In this document: positions 36,580 to 48,590 of the stretch, piece after piece
Numbering within the stretch: the first letter of the stretch is position 1
How the letters are laid out: the number at the start of each line of letters is the position of its first letter
Source: Azadirachta indica
Lineage: Eukaryota; Streptophyta; Magnoliopsida; Sapindales; Meliaceae
DNA length: 64,000 nucleotides
Reading direction: 5' to 3'
Assembly (NCBI GenBank): GCA_022749755.1
Contig: CM040442.1
Span: 3,818,457 to 3,882,456 of the forward strand
The notes under the pieces: generated by a model
The model's database searches: none
Told to the model about the DNA's origin: nothing
The model's input: the letters and a program-made list of their open reading frames with translations, nothing else
Position numbers and translations under genes: made by a program

Positions 36580-37058
36580 ATGGGGTCAAAGCTGCTTCAG
36601 TTGCAAGCAAAAGCAGCACAAGTTTCACATTTTATGACGAAGAATGGAAGCACTTATATTAAGCAGTTGCTGGAGGATAACAAGCACCACGTCCGGGAGC
36701 CACCGAGCATAGAAAACTGCCAATTACTTGCCAAACAATTGTTCTACACTCGTCTTGCCAGGTTTATCTTTCTCTGTATTTTCATTTAATTTGAATCAAT
36801 CTTTACAATAATTAATCTAACCTTTTCTATGTAATTGGTTGGTCAACTATCTAATTATATACATACAGTATTCCAAATCGACGTGAGGCATTTTGGAAGG
36901 AACTTGATGTTTTAAAGAATTTATTGAAGAACAGGGAGGTGGAGTTGAATTTGGAAAATGCTGGAATTGCTGCTTTGTTTGGAGTTGAGTGTTTTGCTTG
37001 GTTTTGCGGTGGTGAAATTATTGGAAGAGGCTTCACTATTACTGGTTACTACGTTTAA
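36580..37058 (+). CDS. Mitochondrial ATP synthase subunit g
   Basis: Small membrane subunit of the F1Fo-ATP synthase peripheral domain, involved in dimerisation of the enzyme in the inner membrane. Two exons, 36580-36761 and 36869-37058, separated by a 107-bp GT/AG intron, give 123 aa, the usual plant length. Landmarks: MGSKLLQLQAKAAQ start, KQLFYTRLASIPNRREAFWKEL across the junction, and the C-terminal membrane helix AGIAALFGVECFAWFCGGEIIGRG, ending in GYYV. The Gly-rich helix is the family signature. An in-frame extension upstream of 36580 has no Met and no conservation that I recognise. The gene sits 573 bp downstream of another OXPHOS subunit gene on the same strand. Confidence 0.93.
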
Positions 37059-38373
37059 TTAATTATATTTCCTCTTTTCTTTAGCATTTTAGTGTTTTCA
37101 TTGGACCCAAATAAGCTAGAAACTCTTTTCTAATGTAATCTCAAAAGCAATTCTCATAAGTGCTTTTTTCCTAAGTGGGTTTTGTTTAAATGTTCGTTTG
37201 CTATAATTTTTCTCTGTCAAAAAATTTTTTTTTTAATTTTTTTTCCGTCTATAACTTTTTGTTTAGAAAAATTGTTTTAATTGAAAAAATTCTTCTTAAA
37301 ACATTATACAAAACAGAATCAGTTACTTTTGTTAAAATTGTCTTCTTTAGTCATATATATTCCATATATATATATATATATATTTTGTATATATATAAAA
37401 GTTAAATATTGTATTATAGATGTTTGGCAAATACAAAACAACTAAACCATTAACTAAAATGTGAATGAATTGACTAATCACTATTTTAATTTTTTTTTTC
37501 AAAGGAATTGAAGTTGCATTGCATGAGAATTAATTAACGGTTGAAATAGGCCGGTGAGAATATTATAAGAATAATTAGGAGGAAGACAATTTAGACACAT
37601 CAATGTCAACACGTTGTAAAGAATATTAACATCTTTTGTCTAATTGGATTCCATTTTCGGGTCCTCAAAATTGAAACTTTGTTCATTGCAAATTGCAGAG
37701 AATACTTTTGTAAACATCTTGCATTTCAACCCCGAATCTTTTCTTTTTCTTTTTCCTTTTTTTTTTTTTTATTTTTAATTTTTTGTGCTTTTCATTGTCA
37801 ATCAAAAAATTTGTCAAACATGTAAAGTAAGAGAAAATCTTGCACATTTTCTATATAATGAATAGCATAGATTATTAAAATACTCTGGAATGATTACATT
37901 CATGCACATAATTTAGTAAGTTACATTTGATAGTGTTGTACTTTTATTTTATTGAAAAAGTTACTTTTTCTAAATTTCTATCAACATAATTTTTAATCAA
38001 AATTATTATTTTTTTAAATGAAATAAAAATATTTTATTATAATCAATATATGACAAATGTTATTTTGTTGTTTTTTGAACACAATCGGCATTATATTGAG
38101 AAGTCATTTTAAGTAATCTACCCTACAACACTAACAACAAACATAAATTAAATTAAAAAAATTAAATTAAATTAAATTAAATTAAATTATTGATTACAAA
38201 AGTAATTTGTTCTAATTTGTTCTTATCGGCAATTGCAATTCTAGGACTGAACCAAACTGTCATTTCCGGATACTTACATCACCATTGTTGGGTTTGAATT
38301 CAATCCATGAACAGAAAAAACATCAATATCATAAAAACAAAACCCAAAAAAAAAAAAAAAAAAAAAAATGAAC

Positions 38374-38426
<53 letters not shown>

Positions 38427-41400
38427 AATCGATGGCAGCGTAGAATCCGGAGGAATAAAAGACTTTTGTGCGTTCATGCATGGAATGTTAATATTTACGT
38501 ACCCAATATTTTCACTTCCTTACGAATAAAAACACAATTTATCTATTTATAACAAAATAACCAAAATTGAAAATACCCCTTCCAATGGTAAACAGTAAAT
38601 AATAATCTTAAAATTATTAATTTCTATACAGATTCTATTTAAATTTTTGTACAACAATTTTATATTATTATTAGATATCCTTTAACAATATATGTAACAG
38701 TATTTAATTATTTGAACCTAAATTTTTTTGTATCATCTTATGAGATTTTATTAATTGAATTAATTAATACTCAATTTTCAGATATAGTAAGTTAAAAAAC
38801 CTAACATTATGAAGGTCAAAATTCAATCCTTATGGGGTAAATTTATCATTTCCATATGGGTTAAGGATTACCGTGTCCTGGTTTGCAAACATGTTAAATT
38901 ATAGGGATCTAATTGTAATTTGAGTCACAAGTTTAAGCACGCGGCATAGGGTCAGTGAGTAGGGCAACAAGAAGCACGCTATCTGAGCCGTGTTGCACGC
39001 CACTTAGACATCGACAAGACACTTCTCTGCTCCATCATTTGATCACAACCGTTCATTTGACCATTCATCATCACAAGTTTTGCCCCACCTCAATCCATGG
39101 CCCTGGCTTCGCCCAGCTTTTCCGTTGATGGGACCCCCCTTTGTCCTACTCCCCATCATTCCTTCTCCTGCTCTTCTATCTATCCATCAATCAATCAATC
39201 AATCAATGCCACCATTGCTATTTTTTTTTTCCCGTTTTCTTCTTTTAGTTTCCAAACAAAATATTTAGCATTTTTAGTGTATTTTTTGTTACACATTTAA
39301 CATAATACATACTAAATAAAAAGAAAATTATATACTAACATACAAAACATATATATATATATATTTTAATCTTCCTTTTAAAATATTACATCAGAAACAT
39401 CTCAAAAAATTTATTCAACCTAGGAACGCTAGCAACTTAAATTTAAAAATTATATCTTATAATAATTTTTAAATAAATTTATGACAATAAATAAAGAAAC
39501 AAATTTGATTACAAAACATACAAAATTTAGCATTATCTGCAAAAACAAAAAAGTTATATCTTTTATAAAAGAAACACAAAATTTTGTCAAGAATTTATGG
39601 GCGTTATATTAATTTTTAAAAAATAAAAATTTTTTTTCTTTAAAAAATAATAACTAATTTATATAAACATTTTACTAAAAGAGATTGAAGAATTTTTACT
39701 TATTTAGTCTCGCATGTAACAAAATTTCACCAATTTGATTAAATTTGTTTTTTTTTATTTTTCTCTTGTAATGAGTTAAAAAGAAAAGAAAAAAAGAAAA
39801 GAAAGAAACCATGGAAGTCTTTCTTCTCATTAAATCGTCAATAAATATTTGTGATAAGTTCAATAGGTATAGATAATCAATCAATAAATGTAGCTTGGAG
39901 AATCCATTGATAGCTTGGCAACAAACAAAATGGATCATTTTCATCATATTTTTGGTATATGCATATGTAACATGCACCTCAAAACCTCAATATATTTTTT
40001 TAATATTACAATCTTATAATATTATAATTAGAAGTCTATTAAAAAGAAGTTATTGCACATCTAACATTCAAAAATTTATCTTATAATTTTATAATATTAA
40101 AATTAAAAATTTATTAAAAAAATTATTATTATAACGCACCTAATATTCGAGAATTTACTTTCAATATAAAAAGAGGTTTATCTAAAAATTTTCGAAAAAT
40201 TCTTGAATAAAGTGGGAAAGCTGTTAGGGGCTCGAACTCAAAGTCCACATCTTGTTAGCAAGAGTTTTTTCTATTAGTTCCTAAGCCTGATGGCCAACTC
40301 AATTGCTTCAACTTTTATCATCCATTTATGATTTTTTCTCTAATGAGTACAAGCTAGAAGATGAAGATATACATGCAAATATACAAGTTATATATATATA
40401 TATATATATATGTTACAAGATAAGAAGAAAATTGATTATAAATCAGTGTATCACAGGAGTAGTGTTATATTACATTCCATAGAATGGTATATTTGTCTAG
40501 TAATGTTATGTTTTGAATTTTAACACAAAATTACTTATAATGATGTTAAGTGTGGTTTTCCATATTCTAATTAAGTTTAGTACAATTTATATAATTTAAG
40601 TACGCTAATTAATATTTAATATTATTTATTATTCTTATTGACTAATATAATTTTTTTATATTTATTTTTTTTATAAGTTTTGAAATAGAATTTATTGTTA
40701 TGACCTATTAGTTTAAAATTATTTCTCATTATTAATTTAAAATTATTCCTCATTCTCATGTACTTGTTATTCTAGCTATCATTTTTTTTTAATTTCGATA
40801 AATTTCTTTAAAATATTAACCCTGGGAAAAAAGTTACCCTAGGAATCAAATGAAGGAAACTTAATTTTATTGACTTGAACATTAAGTGTTGCCCAAATTT
40901 TCACTTGTAACTTTCTCTACACTTTTATAACCTAGCAAACAAAAGTTACCACTATGATAATGATGAATAAATTTATATAAATAGCAACAAGTATACACGC
41001 ATAAAACGACAGACCAATAAATGACTGCCAACTGGAAACCACATCTGCCATAATTGACGGGTTTCACGTTCAGTTTCATGAATTCGTCTGTCAGTGAAGC
41101 TTTTCCTTCTGGTGCTTATGCTACTCATGGGGTACCGCCACGTGTTGCCTGTGACATTGGTACTTGGGTGACGGCAGCTTAACGCTAAAATTCCTAGACG
41201 CTTTCGGACACTTGGACGGCTCTGGTTTTGGGAGTCGAAACATTTGGACGGCTGTGATTTGTTGGTGAAATACGAATTCTCTCACTGGGATATCTTGCTT
41301 TTTTTTCACGCAAGCTTTAGGCGGCTCACACGCTTCGTCGCTTCCGGCTCATCAGTTTTTCTGCTGTGCTACGTGGCTTAATTGTTGTTCTTACAAGCTT

Positions 41401-43067
41401 AATTACTCAACTCTAGCTAAAGCTGCAAGCCAAGCTGGTAATTGCTGGCCTATACTTTGTGGACGATTATCATCTAGATCCCTAATTTGATATGATTTCT
41501 CAAGTAAAAGTATAATTTATCTATTTGTGTTATATAAATCTCTAATCTGTCCTAAAATAATCAATATACCCTTTCTGATAAGCAAGAATGTATTCCTTAA
41601 TGGAAGGATATTTCTGTCATTTTACATAGGAATAGTATGGGACTTATCTAATGTAAATAGAAAAATGTCACTCTTACGTATAAAATACAAACATTTAGGG
41701 GTCTAAGTGATAAATATCTTGCCCTTTTTTATTTTTTAATTAATATGTAGCAAAACATTCTTCATCACATGAGACAAAAGAGTAAATGGAGAATAAAAGT
41801 GTTATTAGTGTTAGTTAATTATTCAATTAAGTTATTTTTCTAGAAATCTACAGCTTATGAGGCATTATTTAGGGCTATAATATATGACTCCATTGTACTT
41901 TATTTTTTAAATAATTTATTTTAAAAAATTTTGGCCGGCTTATGACTAATATTTGTTATATTCGTATCAAAATTTTTATAAATTAATCAATAAAATAAGT
42001 ATTCGTTAGTATGTAACTTTAGTCAGATAAAACATACGTAATGCTTGATTATTGACACTAATAATTTTATAATCTCATGCATTAATACTCTTGAGCACTT
42101 TTCAATTATTTTATTTTATTTTTTCTTTTTTAAATAAGAAGAGGATAAATCATTGCTTTATAGCTAATCATACCCACTAATAAATTAATGAGAAACAAAA
42201 GCATTATAACTGTTGACATTTGTTCTCTTCTTTCAACCATAACCCAAAAAAAAAAAATGTAAGCTATTGACGCCTGGCTATGCTTCAAAAAGAGATAAGC
42301 ATCAGAATCATTACTGTTAAAAATTAATTAATTAATTTAATCGAAAGTAATTAACTTTTTGATTAATTATAAGATTAGTGGATGAATGTCGCAAGCTATA
42401 AGCTAGCCGACCAAAAAAATCCACCGAGAGAGAGAGAAACGGGCAAAGAAGCAGTGCTTAAATTTAATGGTCACTCTCACGCGTAAACACACATAGATTA
42501 GATCATCTCCATCTTCTTCGTTTTCTCATCTTGATTTCAGACTCCGAATTCGTCTCTTTTGAAGTTCAAACCAGAAACCCCATTGGAAAGTCGAGTGTTT
42601 TTGTAAGATTGCGTGTAAAAGTTCAAGGTTTTTGCTTGTCTTTGGGTTGTATCGTTTGTTGTTGGAGTACAGAATTTGGAAATTTTGTGGAGTGAAAGCT
42701 GGAAACTTTTGTGGGTTTGTTGCTTTAGAGTTAGCGATGTTTTCTTTCACTTCCATGGAAACTTGTTTTTGTGTCTGAAAAATATCCTCCTTTTTTTTTT
42801 GTTTGGTCTTCTTTTCGGGTTTTCTTGAGACCTTTTTTAGTTTTAGCAAACCCAAATTCAGATCTTTAGAACTTTCTTGTTTCAACTTTCTTACTGTCCA
42901 ATTTTCCAGAAAACTCTTAAGTAAAATTCTCACTGTCCAATTTTAAACTTTATAGAGTTAGTTATATTTTTGTTTGTTTTTGTCCAAATTAATACAAAAC
43001 CAGTTTAGAAAATCGTTGGAAGAATACAAATTCAGTGTCAAAATCCAATCTTTTGAAATAGAAAAAA
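37059..43067. other. Six-kb spacer, microsatellites and possible SINE; last ~550 bp upstream of the Dof gene
   Basis: No convincing gene. It holds a TA run near 37363-37383, an ATTAA-type repeat near 38140-38188, an (AC)n tract at 38377-38423, ATCA repeats near 39184-39206 and another TA run near 40388-40411. A tRNA-like A/B-box stretch lies at 40220-40300 (-). The less AT-rich segments 38940-39210 and 41040-41400 look promoter-like, but no frame is convincing. 42490-43067 is probably the promoter and leader of the Dof gene. Confidence 0.5.
38377..38423. repeat. (AC)n microsatellite with adjacent poly-A
   Basis: About 23 perfect AC units, with an A23 tract at 38346-38368 just upstream. It is likely polymorphic. 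Confidence 0.95.
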
Positions 43068-43748
43068 ATGCAGGATCCGAAAGCGTTTCAGCCGATGAAA
43101 CCCCATTTTCCTGAGATGGAGCAGCTGAAATGCCCGCGCTGTGATTCCAGCAACACGAAATTCTGCTACTACAACAACTACAATCTATCCCAGCCGCGCC
43201 ACTTCTGCAAGAACTGCCGGCGCTACTGGACCAAAGGCGGCGCCCTGAGGAACATCCCCGTCGGCGGCGGTACCCGGAAGAATAACACCAAGAAACGCCA
43301 GAAGCCTGATCCCGATCCTCCCCGGAACAACCACCCTGCCCGGAAAGGACAAGAATGTTCACGCCCTGGAATCGCTGCTGGCAGTGCCACCACATCACAG
43401 GAAGCAGTTGGCGGTACGGATACTGACCCGAGAAGGTTGTACGGCTTGGGGGTGGATCCTGATCATAAGATGTTGGATATCACAGGGAGCTTCAGCTCAC
43501 TCCTGGCTTCCAATGGTGGGATTGGAAGTGTTCTTGATGGGATGAATTCAAATGGGTCGGGTTTGAAAATGGTGCAAATGGGTAGTTTCGGGGAGAATTT
43601 TGGGTCGGGTCCGAATTTAGAATCGTTTCCGGATGGGGGATCCGGGTCAGAGAATCAAGGGAATAATGGGGATTCAAGTTGTTGGAGTGGAGGTAATAAT
43701 GGGTGGCCGGATCTTGCTATTTACACTCCAAGTTCTAATTTCCAATAG
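43068..43748 (+). CDS. Dof-type zinc finger transcription factor (DOF3.1-like)
   Basis: Plant-specific nuclear DNA-binding protein that recognises AAAG cores. Single exon, 226 aa. The Dof domain lies at about residues 22-75, with the CX2C...CX2C ligands in [12 protein letters not shown] and HFCKNC, followed by [22 protein letters not shown] and a basic KKRQK stretch that can serve as a nuclear signal. The C-terminal half is Gly/Asn/Ser-rich and low-complexity and ends [14 protein letters not shown], a C-terminal motif type shared by some Dof members. The start Met ([10 protein letters not shown]) matches Dof proteins of the DOF3.1/DOF1.4 group as I remember them; the exact orthologue is uncertain. 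Local GC content in the Dof domain is much higher than in the flanks, as is usual for this conserved domain. Confidence 0.94.
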   Translation: MQDPKAFQPMKPHFPEMEQLKCPRCDSSNTKFCYYNNYNLSQPRHFCKNCRRYWTKGGALRNIPVGGGTRKNNTKKRQKPDPDPPRNNHPARKGQECSRPGIAAGSATTSQEAVGGTDTDPRRLYGLGVDPDHKMLDITGSFSSLLASNGGIGSVLDGMNSNGSGLKMVQMGSFGENFGSGPNLESFPDGGSGSENQGNNGDSSCWSGGNNGWPDLAIYTPSSNFQ

Positions 43749-44348
43749 AGAAGAGAAGATTGAGAGATTTTTTTATCTTAATTTTGGTGGGGTTTTAATT
43801 AATGGTGTTAAGTATGGTCATTAATTATGATAATTACTATTAGAAACTAAGGTGGTGAAATGAGAGAAGAGCATAATTTTGTAGCATTTGATGAAGCTGA
43901 TGATGATGATGATGCTATTTTGCTATATAATTAGAAGATGACATGACATTCCACAAGGCCACAACACTACTAGCATTATATATATATTTATGTGTATGGA
44001 TAGGTAATGTATTGTGTTAGGCTTCATTTTCTACTTTTGTGTGGTGTTTGTTTGTATGTGTATTCTCTAGCTAAATGAAAGGAGATATTGGTTCTAATTT
44101 GTTCTTTTTTGGTTTTATTTGGGCGTGGAAGCTATGATTTTATTCTACTCTTCTTCATATTATAATGAGCATCACTTTCACCGGATTATATTCAAGTTTA
44201 CATTCTTTTTGATCCTTATTATTTTTCACACTTGGTATTCCATTTGAGCTATATTTGGATCAAGTAGATTATTTATCTAAACTTTGAGTAGTATTTGTTC
44301 TATAATTGTAGTATATTTGATGGAAATGGAAGACATGAATGAGATTTG

Positions 44349-44472
44349 GATCCTTGGTTATGGACAAAGATAAATTGATGGAATGGGAGGAAAGATATGG
44401 GAAATCTAAAGATCCTTGGTTATGGACAAAGATAAATTGATGGAATGGGAGGAAAGATATGGGAAATCTAAA
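44349..44472. repeat. Perfect 62-bp tandem duplication
   Basis: 44349-44410 and 44411-44472 are identical by reading and directly adjacent. The unit starts 'gatccttggttatgg' and ends 'gggaaatctaaa'. Perfect identity indicates a very recent duplication or an assembly artefact. Confidence 0.95.
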
Positions 44473-46012
44473 GCGCATAGCGGAAGTTCAATTGTTCCGA
44501 TTTTGGCTTACAAGGAGCAGACAACTTCTACTTGTTCTACCACTTGGATATTGTTTCTTATTCCAATATGTATCTTATGGTTTTTTTAAAACTATTTGCA
44601 ACTTGTCAAGATTCAATCTTTCTTCCACCTTCTTGTTGACCATATTTTCCATGTATTTGTTTAGTAAAACAACTTCAAAGCATGGGGTTTCTTCTTTCCT
44701 TTCCTTTTCGGCTTGTGATGGGAAACAAATGGATGGCATTTCATTAACCCATCACTGTCCATTTAAAGAAAGTAGGTGATTTGTGTATTGACATATTTTT
44801 GGCTTTAGACAATTTTCTAGTGTTGAAAGTTTGACTTTCATATGTTTTTATACCTTCGTGTTTATTGATTTAAGTAATTAATTTTTTGTTTAAAAAAAAT
44901 TTTCATTTGTATCAGATTAAACAAAAGTTTGGTTTGTATTAAGGATGTATCTTCAATGTACACGATGATATATTTCATCATATATAATCAATGAACTTGA
45001 TTCAATGCAGGGAAAATTTCCTCCACTGGAATCACGATTCTAACGTCAGTTTTTTGTGGGGGTACAATTTGAAGAAGAAATTGGTGTATTTATGTTTCAA
45101 AACATTGACGAGTTAAGCCATCAAGTAAGCAGAGCAAAGAACTTTCAAACCCTAGAGACCCCAAGATATAAATTCAGTAGACCTCTTAGCAGTTGAAAAT
45201 GTCAATTTGGGATTAAATCGAAACCAATCTATATGGGTTAAATTAAATGGATGTGATGATTTTAAGCCGAATGAGTTGAATCATTGGTCAAATTGCTTCT
45301 CCTCTATGTTACTTCTCATGGGCCACACTATGATTTGTGCTTAATTTGGACCACTCTCTGTGATAACATTTCCATCTACAACCAACCACACGTGGGCCTA
45401 CTTATTGTCTTTTGAAAATGGGGAAATTACGCCCACAGGTGATAGTTGGGGCCACCATAGACAAGATCAAACGGCTGAAATTTAACTTCCATGATAATCT
45501 AGGATGATGTATTCTTCAAGAAGCAAGTTCTCCCTTGTAGAGCAAGAATACATGAGAAATTTCATTGATTTCCCACAAAGATTTGATTAATTTATAGAAA
45601 AATTTCTGATTTCGAGATCTCAAATTCTTTGAATATAGTCATTAAATGCAAAGTATGAGGAGAGAAATATCAAATGGAGTAGTTAAATTTCAGTTTCTGA
45701 ATTTTGATTTTTTATTAATAAGGTTTGATTTGTTTGTTTGCGTCAAATATATTCTTGATCCTTATAAAAATAGGTAAATTAATGTTACAATACTAAATTT
45801 TCACAACTAAAGTACAATAATGTAATTTGACCTCAAAGGTTAAAAAAAAAAAAAAGAAATAGAGTTGTAAAATTTGGATCTTTAATTTTGATATTTTTAC
45901 TAAGGACAAGTTACTTTTTTTATTAAGATTAAGTAAATTCTCAAACTCACTGAAATGAATAAATTTCTATTATAATTTTGAATCAACGAATTATTTGATA
46001 TAAATAGATAAA

Positions 46013-46013
46013 T

Positions 46014-46051
<38 letters not shown>
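46013..46051. repeat. Compound (TA)n(TG)n microsatellite
   Basis: About ten TA units followed directly by about ten TG units, in spacer. Confidence 0.9.
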
Positions 46052-46489
46052 AAAGTAAGCAAAAGTCAGGGACTAAGATGTTATTACGTAGTATAGTTTG
46101 AAAGGAAATTTATTTCAAAGAGTCAGCAATTGACAACTTCTTGTTGAAGTTTTGTGTATGGATTTCAAGAATAAGTACTACTATTGCTGCTATTTCAGTC
46201 TTTGACCTCAGCTTTCTTTGACCACCAAAATTGAAGGTCCATGAGTTTTTATATTCATTCTTCTACTCAATTAATGCAGTCTATATATATATATATATAT
46301 ATCAATGAATATTGATATATAATAATAATGTCTATGGCATTTTTGGCAGCTCCATTTGACCATTAATTATTACGCTGCTCCATGCTCGCATGCCAGATAA
46401 TTTCATCTATTAATTCTTTCTATATGTCCATGTAATCATAGTTGTTAAATTTTGAAGAAACTAAAAACACAAATAATAATGTGACTGTA

Positions 46490-46660
46490 GACGTGCCCAA
46501 AAAGTTTACGTGGTTCAGCCTTAGATTAGTTAGGCCTACGTCCACGGGCAGAGATATTTGGAAGCTTTTATTAATAATTAAACGAGATTACAAAGAAATG
46601 AACATATGATAAATAAAAACCAAGTCCCAACTACACCCAACCAAAAAAAAAAAAAAAAAA
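46490..46660 (+). repeat. NLR-flank repeat, copy 1 ('acgtggttcagcc' element)
   Basis: A conserved block 'tttacgtggttcagcc', then 'cctacgtccacgggcag', 'agatatttgga' and 'ttattaataattaaacgagattacaaa', with an A-run about 120 bp further on. Similar blocks occur at 50020-50130 and 62395-62500. All are in the same orientation and lie 3' of a minus-strand NLR copy. Confidence 0.8.
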
Positions 46661-46936
46661 AGGCAAACAGGAACAACGAAGATAAACTATGATTAACAGT
46701 TTAAAAATACTTTTTCATCACCCACCAAAACCATTGATTAATTAAGATTAGCAATGTTGTCTTTGCTCGATATGTATACAGTGAACATATATAGTCTCTG
46801 ATTATGCCTGCAAATTTGGAGGTTGAGAATGAGGATTACTAATGTTTTAGCCTATTTTAAATAAAAATTAATGGACTAAAATTAAATGGGAGAAGATATT
46901 ACCTGAGGGTTGATTTTTGAGTTATTGAATCGGCCT

Positions 46937-48590
46937 TCAGTCCGTCTCTTCATCATATTCATCGTCGTCATCACCGTCTTCATCGTTGTCTTCAAGCATG
47001 TGAGAGATTTTTGTGCCAGTCCTCTCCTCTCCCGTTTTATAATATTTTTCTAGATTAGTGGATCCATAGATCTTCAGTTCCTCGAGCGTTGTTGATTGAA
47101 GAATATGATCAGGCAGTGCCTTCAGCTTGGGACAACGGGAAACATGCAAAGTACGAAGACATGGCATGATTACAGTATCTTCTCTTCCAGCTCCCAAAAA
47201 CTCATAAGACCACTCTTTCCATTCATCAATGGTATCAAACACAAGAGATTTCAATTTAGGGAAGGCAACATTAATATTATTAACTAATCATTGAGTGTCA
47301 AATTTTTTGATTGGCAAACTCCAAACGATCTGGCACGGCAACATTATATCAGTTTCTATACTTACGCATTAATTCTTTGCAAGATATTGAGCAAAATCAT
47401 GTACTATGTCATGCATTTTGTGACTTATTATGCTACCATCTTGATCGTTTATCTCAAAATCTTTAAAGAAATAACACATTGCTGAGTTTTCAAAATAATC
47501 TTCACCAACTAATTCCACATCTTCTCTTCCTTTTACTCTAAGATAGCCTTGTGTCATCCATAACTTGATCAATTTAGCCATCCGTATCTTATAGTCTTTT
47601 GGAAAGATGGCGCAATATGAAAACATTTTCCCAAATCAGAAAGGCAAATCATAGTAGCTCAAAAGCAAAGGAGGGAACAGTCCTTTTTCTATCTCTTCCA
47701 ATTCCCATAGGTCACAGTCTAAGACTCTTTGCCATTGTTCAACTCTTGTTTTTAGACCCAAAAAACTTCCTAGCAAGCGATTGCACCTTCTTACAATCTT
47801 TCTCCCTATATCTTCTAATTTGTCAAATTGTTCTTCGGTCTTTCTACAAAATGCCACTTGACTAAACAATGACCAACATTCTTTCTCAGGTAATTTCCCT
47901 ACTGAGACCATGTTGGTGGATCCCATTATCAAGGCAAACATTCTCCTTACGTGTGGTCAACGGAATTCTATTCCTTGATAACCACGCACAAGAGCATCTC
48001 TCAATTGTTCCATTTGTTGGCATCTTCGGTCCACTCATCATCAAGGACAAGAAGAAACCTTTTTCTCCCAATAGTTTGCCTTATCTTTTTCAACAAAATT
48101 TCGAATTCAACTGAATTTGCTGCAGCACCTTGTAGAGATTCAAGAATTGCTCCAGCAATCCTAACCTCATGGAACGGATCAGAGACACTCACCCAAATCT
48201 TTTTGTGGAATGAGCATTAACCCTATCATCATGATAAGCTAACTGAGCAACAGTAGTTTTCCGGATCCCCCATCCCTACTAAGGAAATCAGGGGGAGGAG
48301 TCCACTCCTTGACTGCTCTCACTCAACAGCAATTCTACTATCTTTTCCTGATATCTTCCAAGAACTTTTTGAGAGATCAGTAAATGAAAGTAGTTTTTGG
48401 TTGTTCTCGCTTTTTGGTGCTCTCAGTCAAGCTAAAACGGAACTCATCTTTCATCTTAGCAATATTATCTAGCGTCATATTTAAGTTTCTAATTTTGTTA
48501 GCAATATCTCGATGCTTGACAATGTGCCTTGGAAGTTGCAAATGAAGAGTGATGAGGATGACAATGCTTCCAACGCTCAGAAGAAGAAGG
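46937..48590 (-). pseudogene. CC-NB-LRR resistance gene, copy 1, degraded
   Basis: RGA-type intracellular immune receptor, now broken. In coding order: a coiled-coil remnant (about 48590-48300); a P-loop region (about 48260) reading GMGDPGKTT only if a frame slip is allowed; RNBS-A ending VSVSDPFHEV; kinase-2 LLVLDDEW (48190-48000); ARC segment STNMVSVGKLPEKECWSLFSQVAF (47900); LFPPLLLSYYDLP; then CAIFPKDYKI and KMHDIVHDFAQYL (47626-47369). Last comes the LRR C-terminus, LKSLVFDTIDEWKEW to the acidic tail ending at 46937. Defects: several frameshifts and stops, loss of the GLPLA motif (reads RNRLLGSFLGLK), and a deletion at 47260-47340 that removes nearly all LRRs by joining the post-MHD segment to the last repeats. 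Certainly non-functional as a full receptor. Confidence 0.9.

Larger units (their letters stand above)
43749..46936. other. Spacer between the Dof gene and the NLR cluster
   Basis: Contains the Dof 3' UTR, the 62-bp tandem repeat (44349-44472), a TA/TG microsatellite (46013-46051), a TA run near 46281-46301 and the first copy of the NLR-flank repeat (46490-46660). The frame 44459-44779 has no recognisable domain. Confidence 0.5.

Noticed and set aside
39080..39300. Overlapping plus-strand frames near ATCA repeats
   Set aside because: Low-complexity frames driven by microsatellite sequence; no domain, no second exon found.
42526..42933. Minus-strand 135-residue Lys-rich frame before the Dof gene
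   Set aside because: Antisense to the T-rich probable 5' leader of Dof; composition reflects T-tracts.
42958..43398. Minus-strand Ser/Cys/Gly-rich frame
   Set aside because: Shadow of the GC-rich Dof domain on the opposite strand.
44459..44779. 106-residue hydrophobic plus-strand frame after the tandem repeat
   Set aside because: No recognisable family; starts inside the 62-bp repeat. Left as non-coding.
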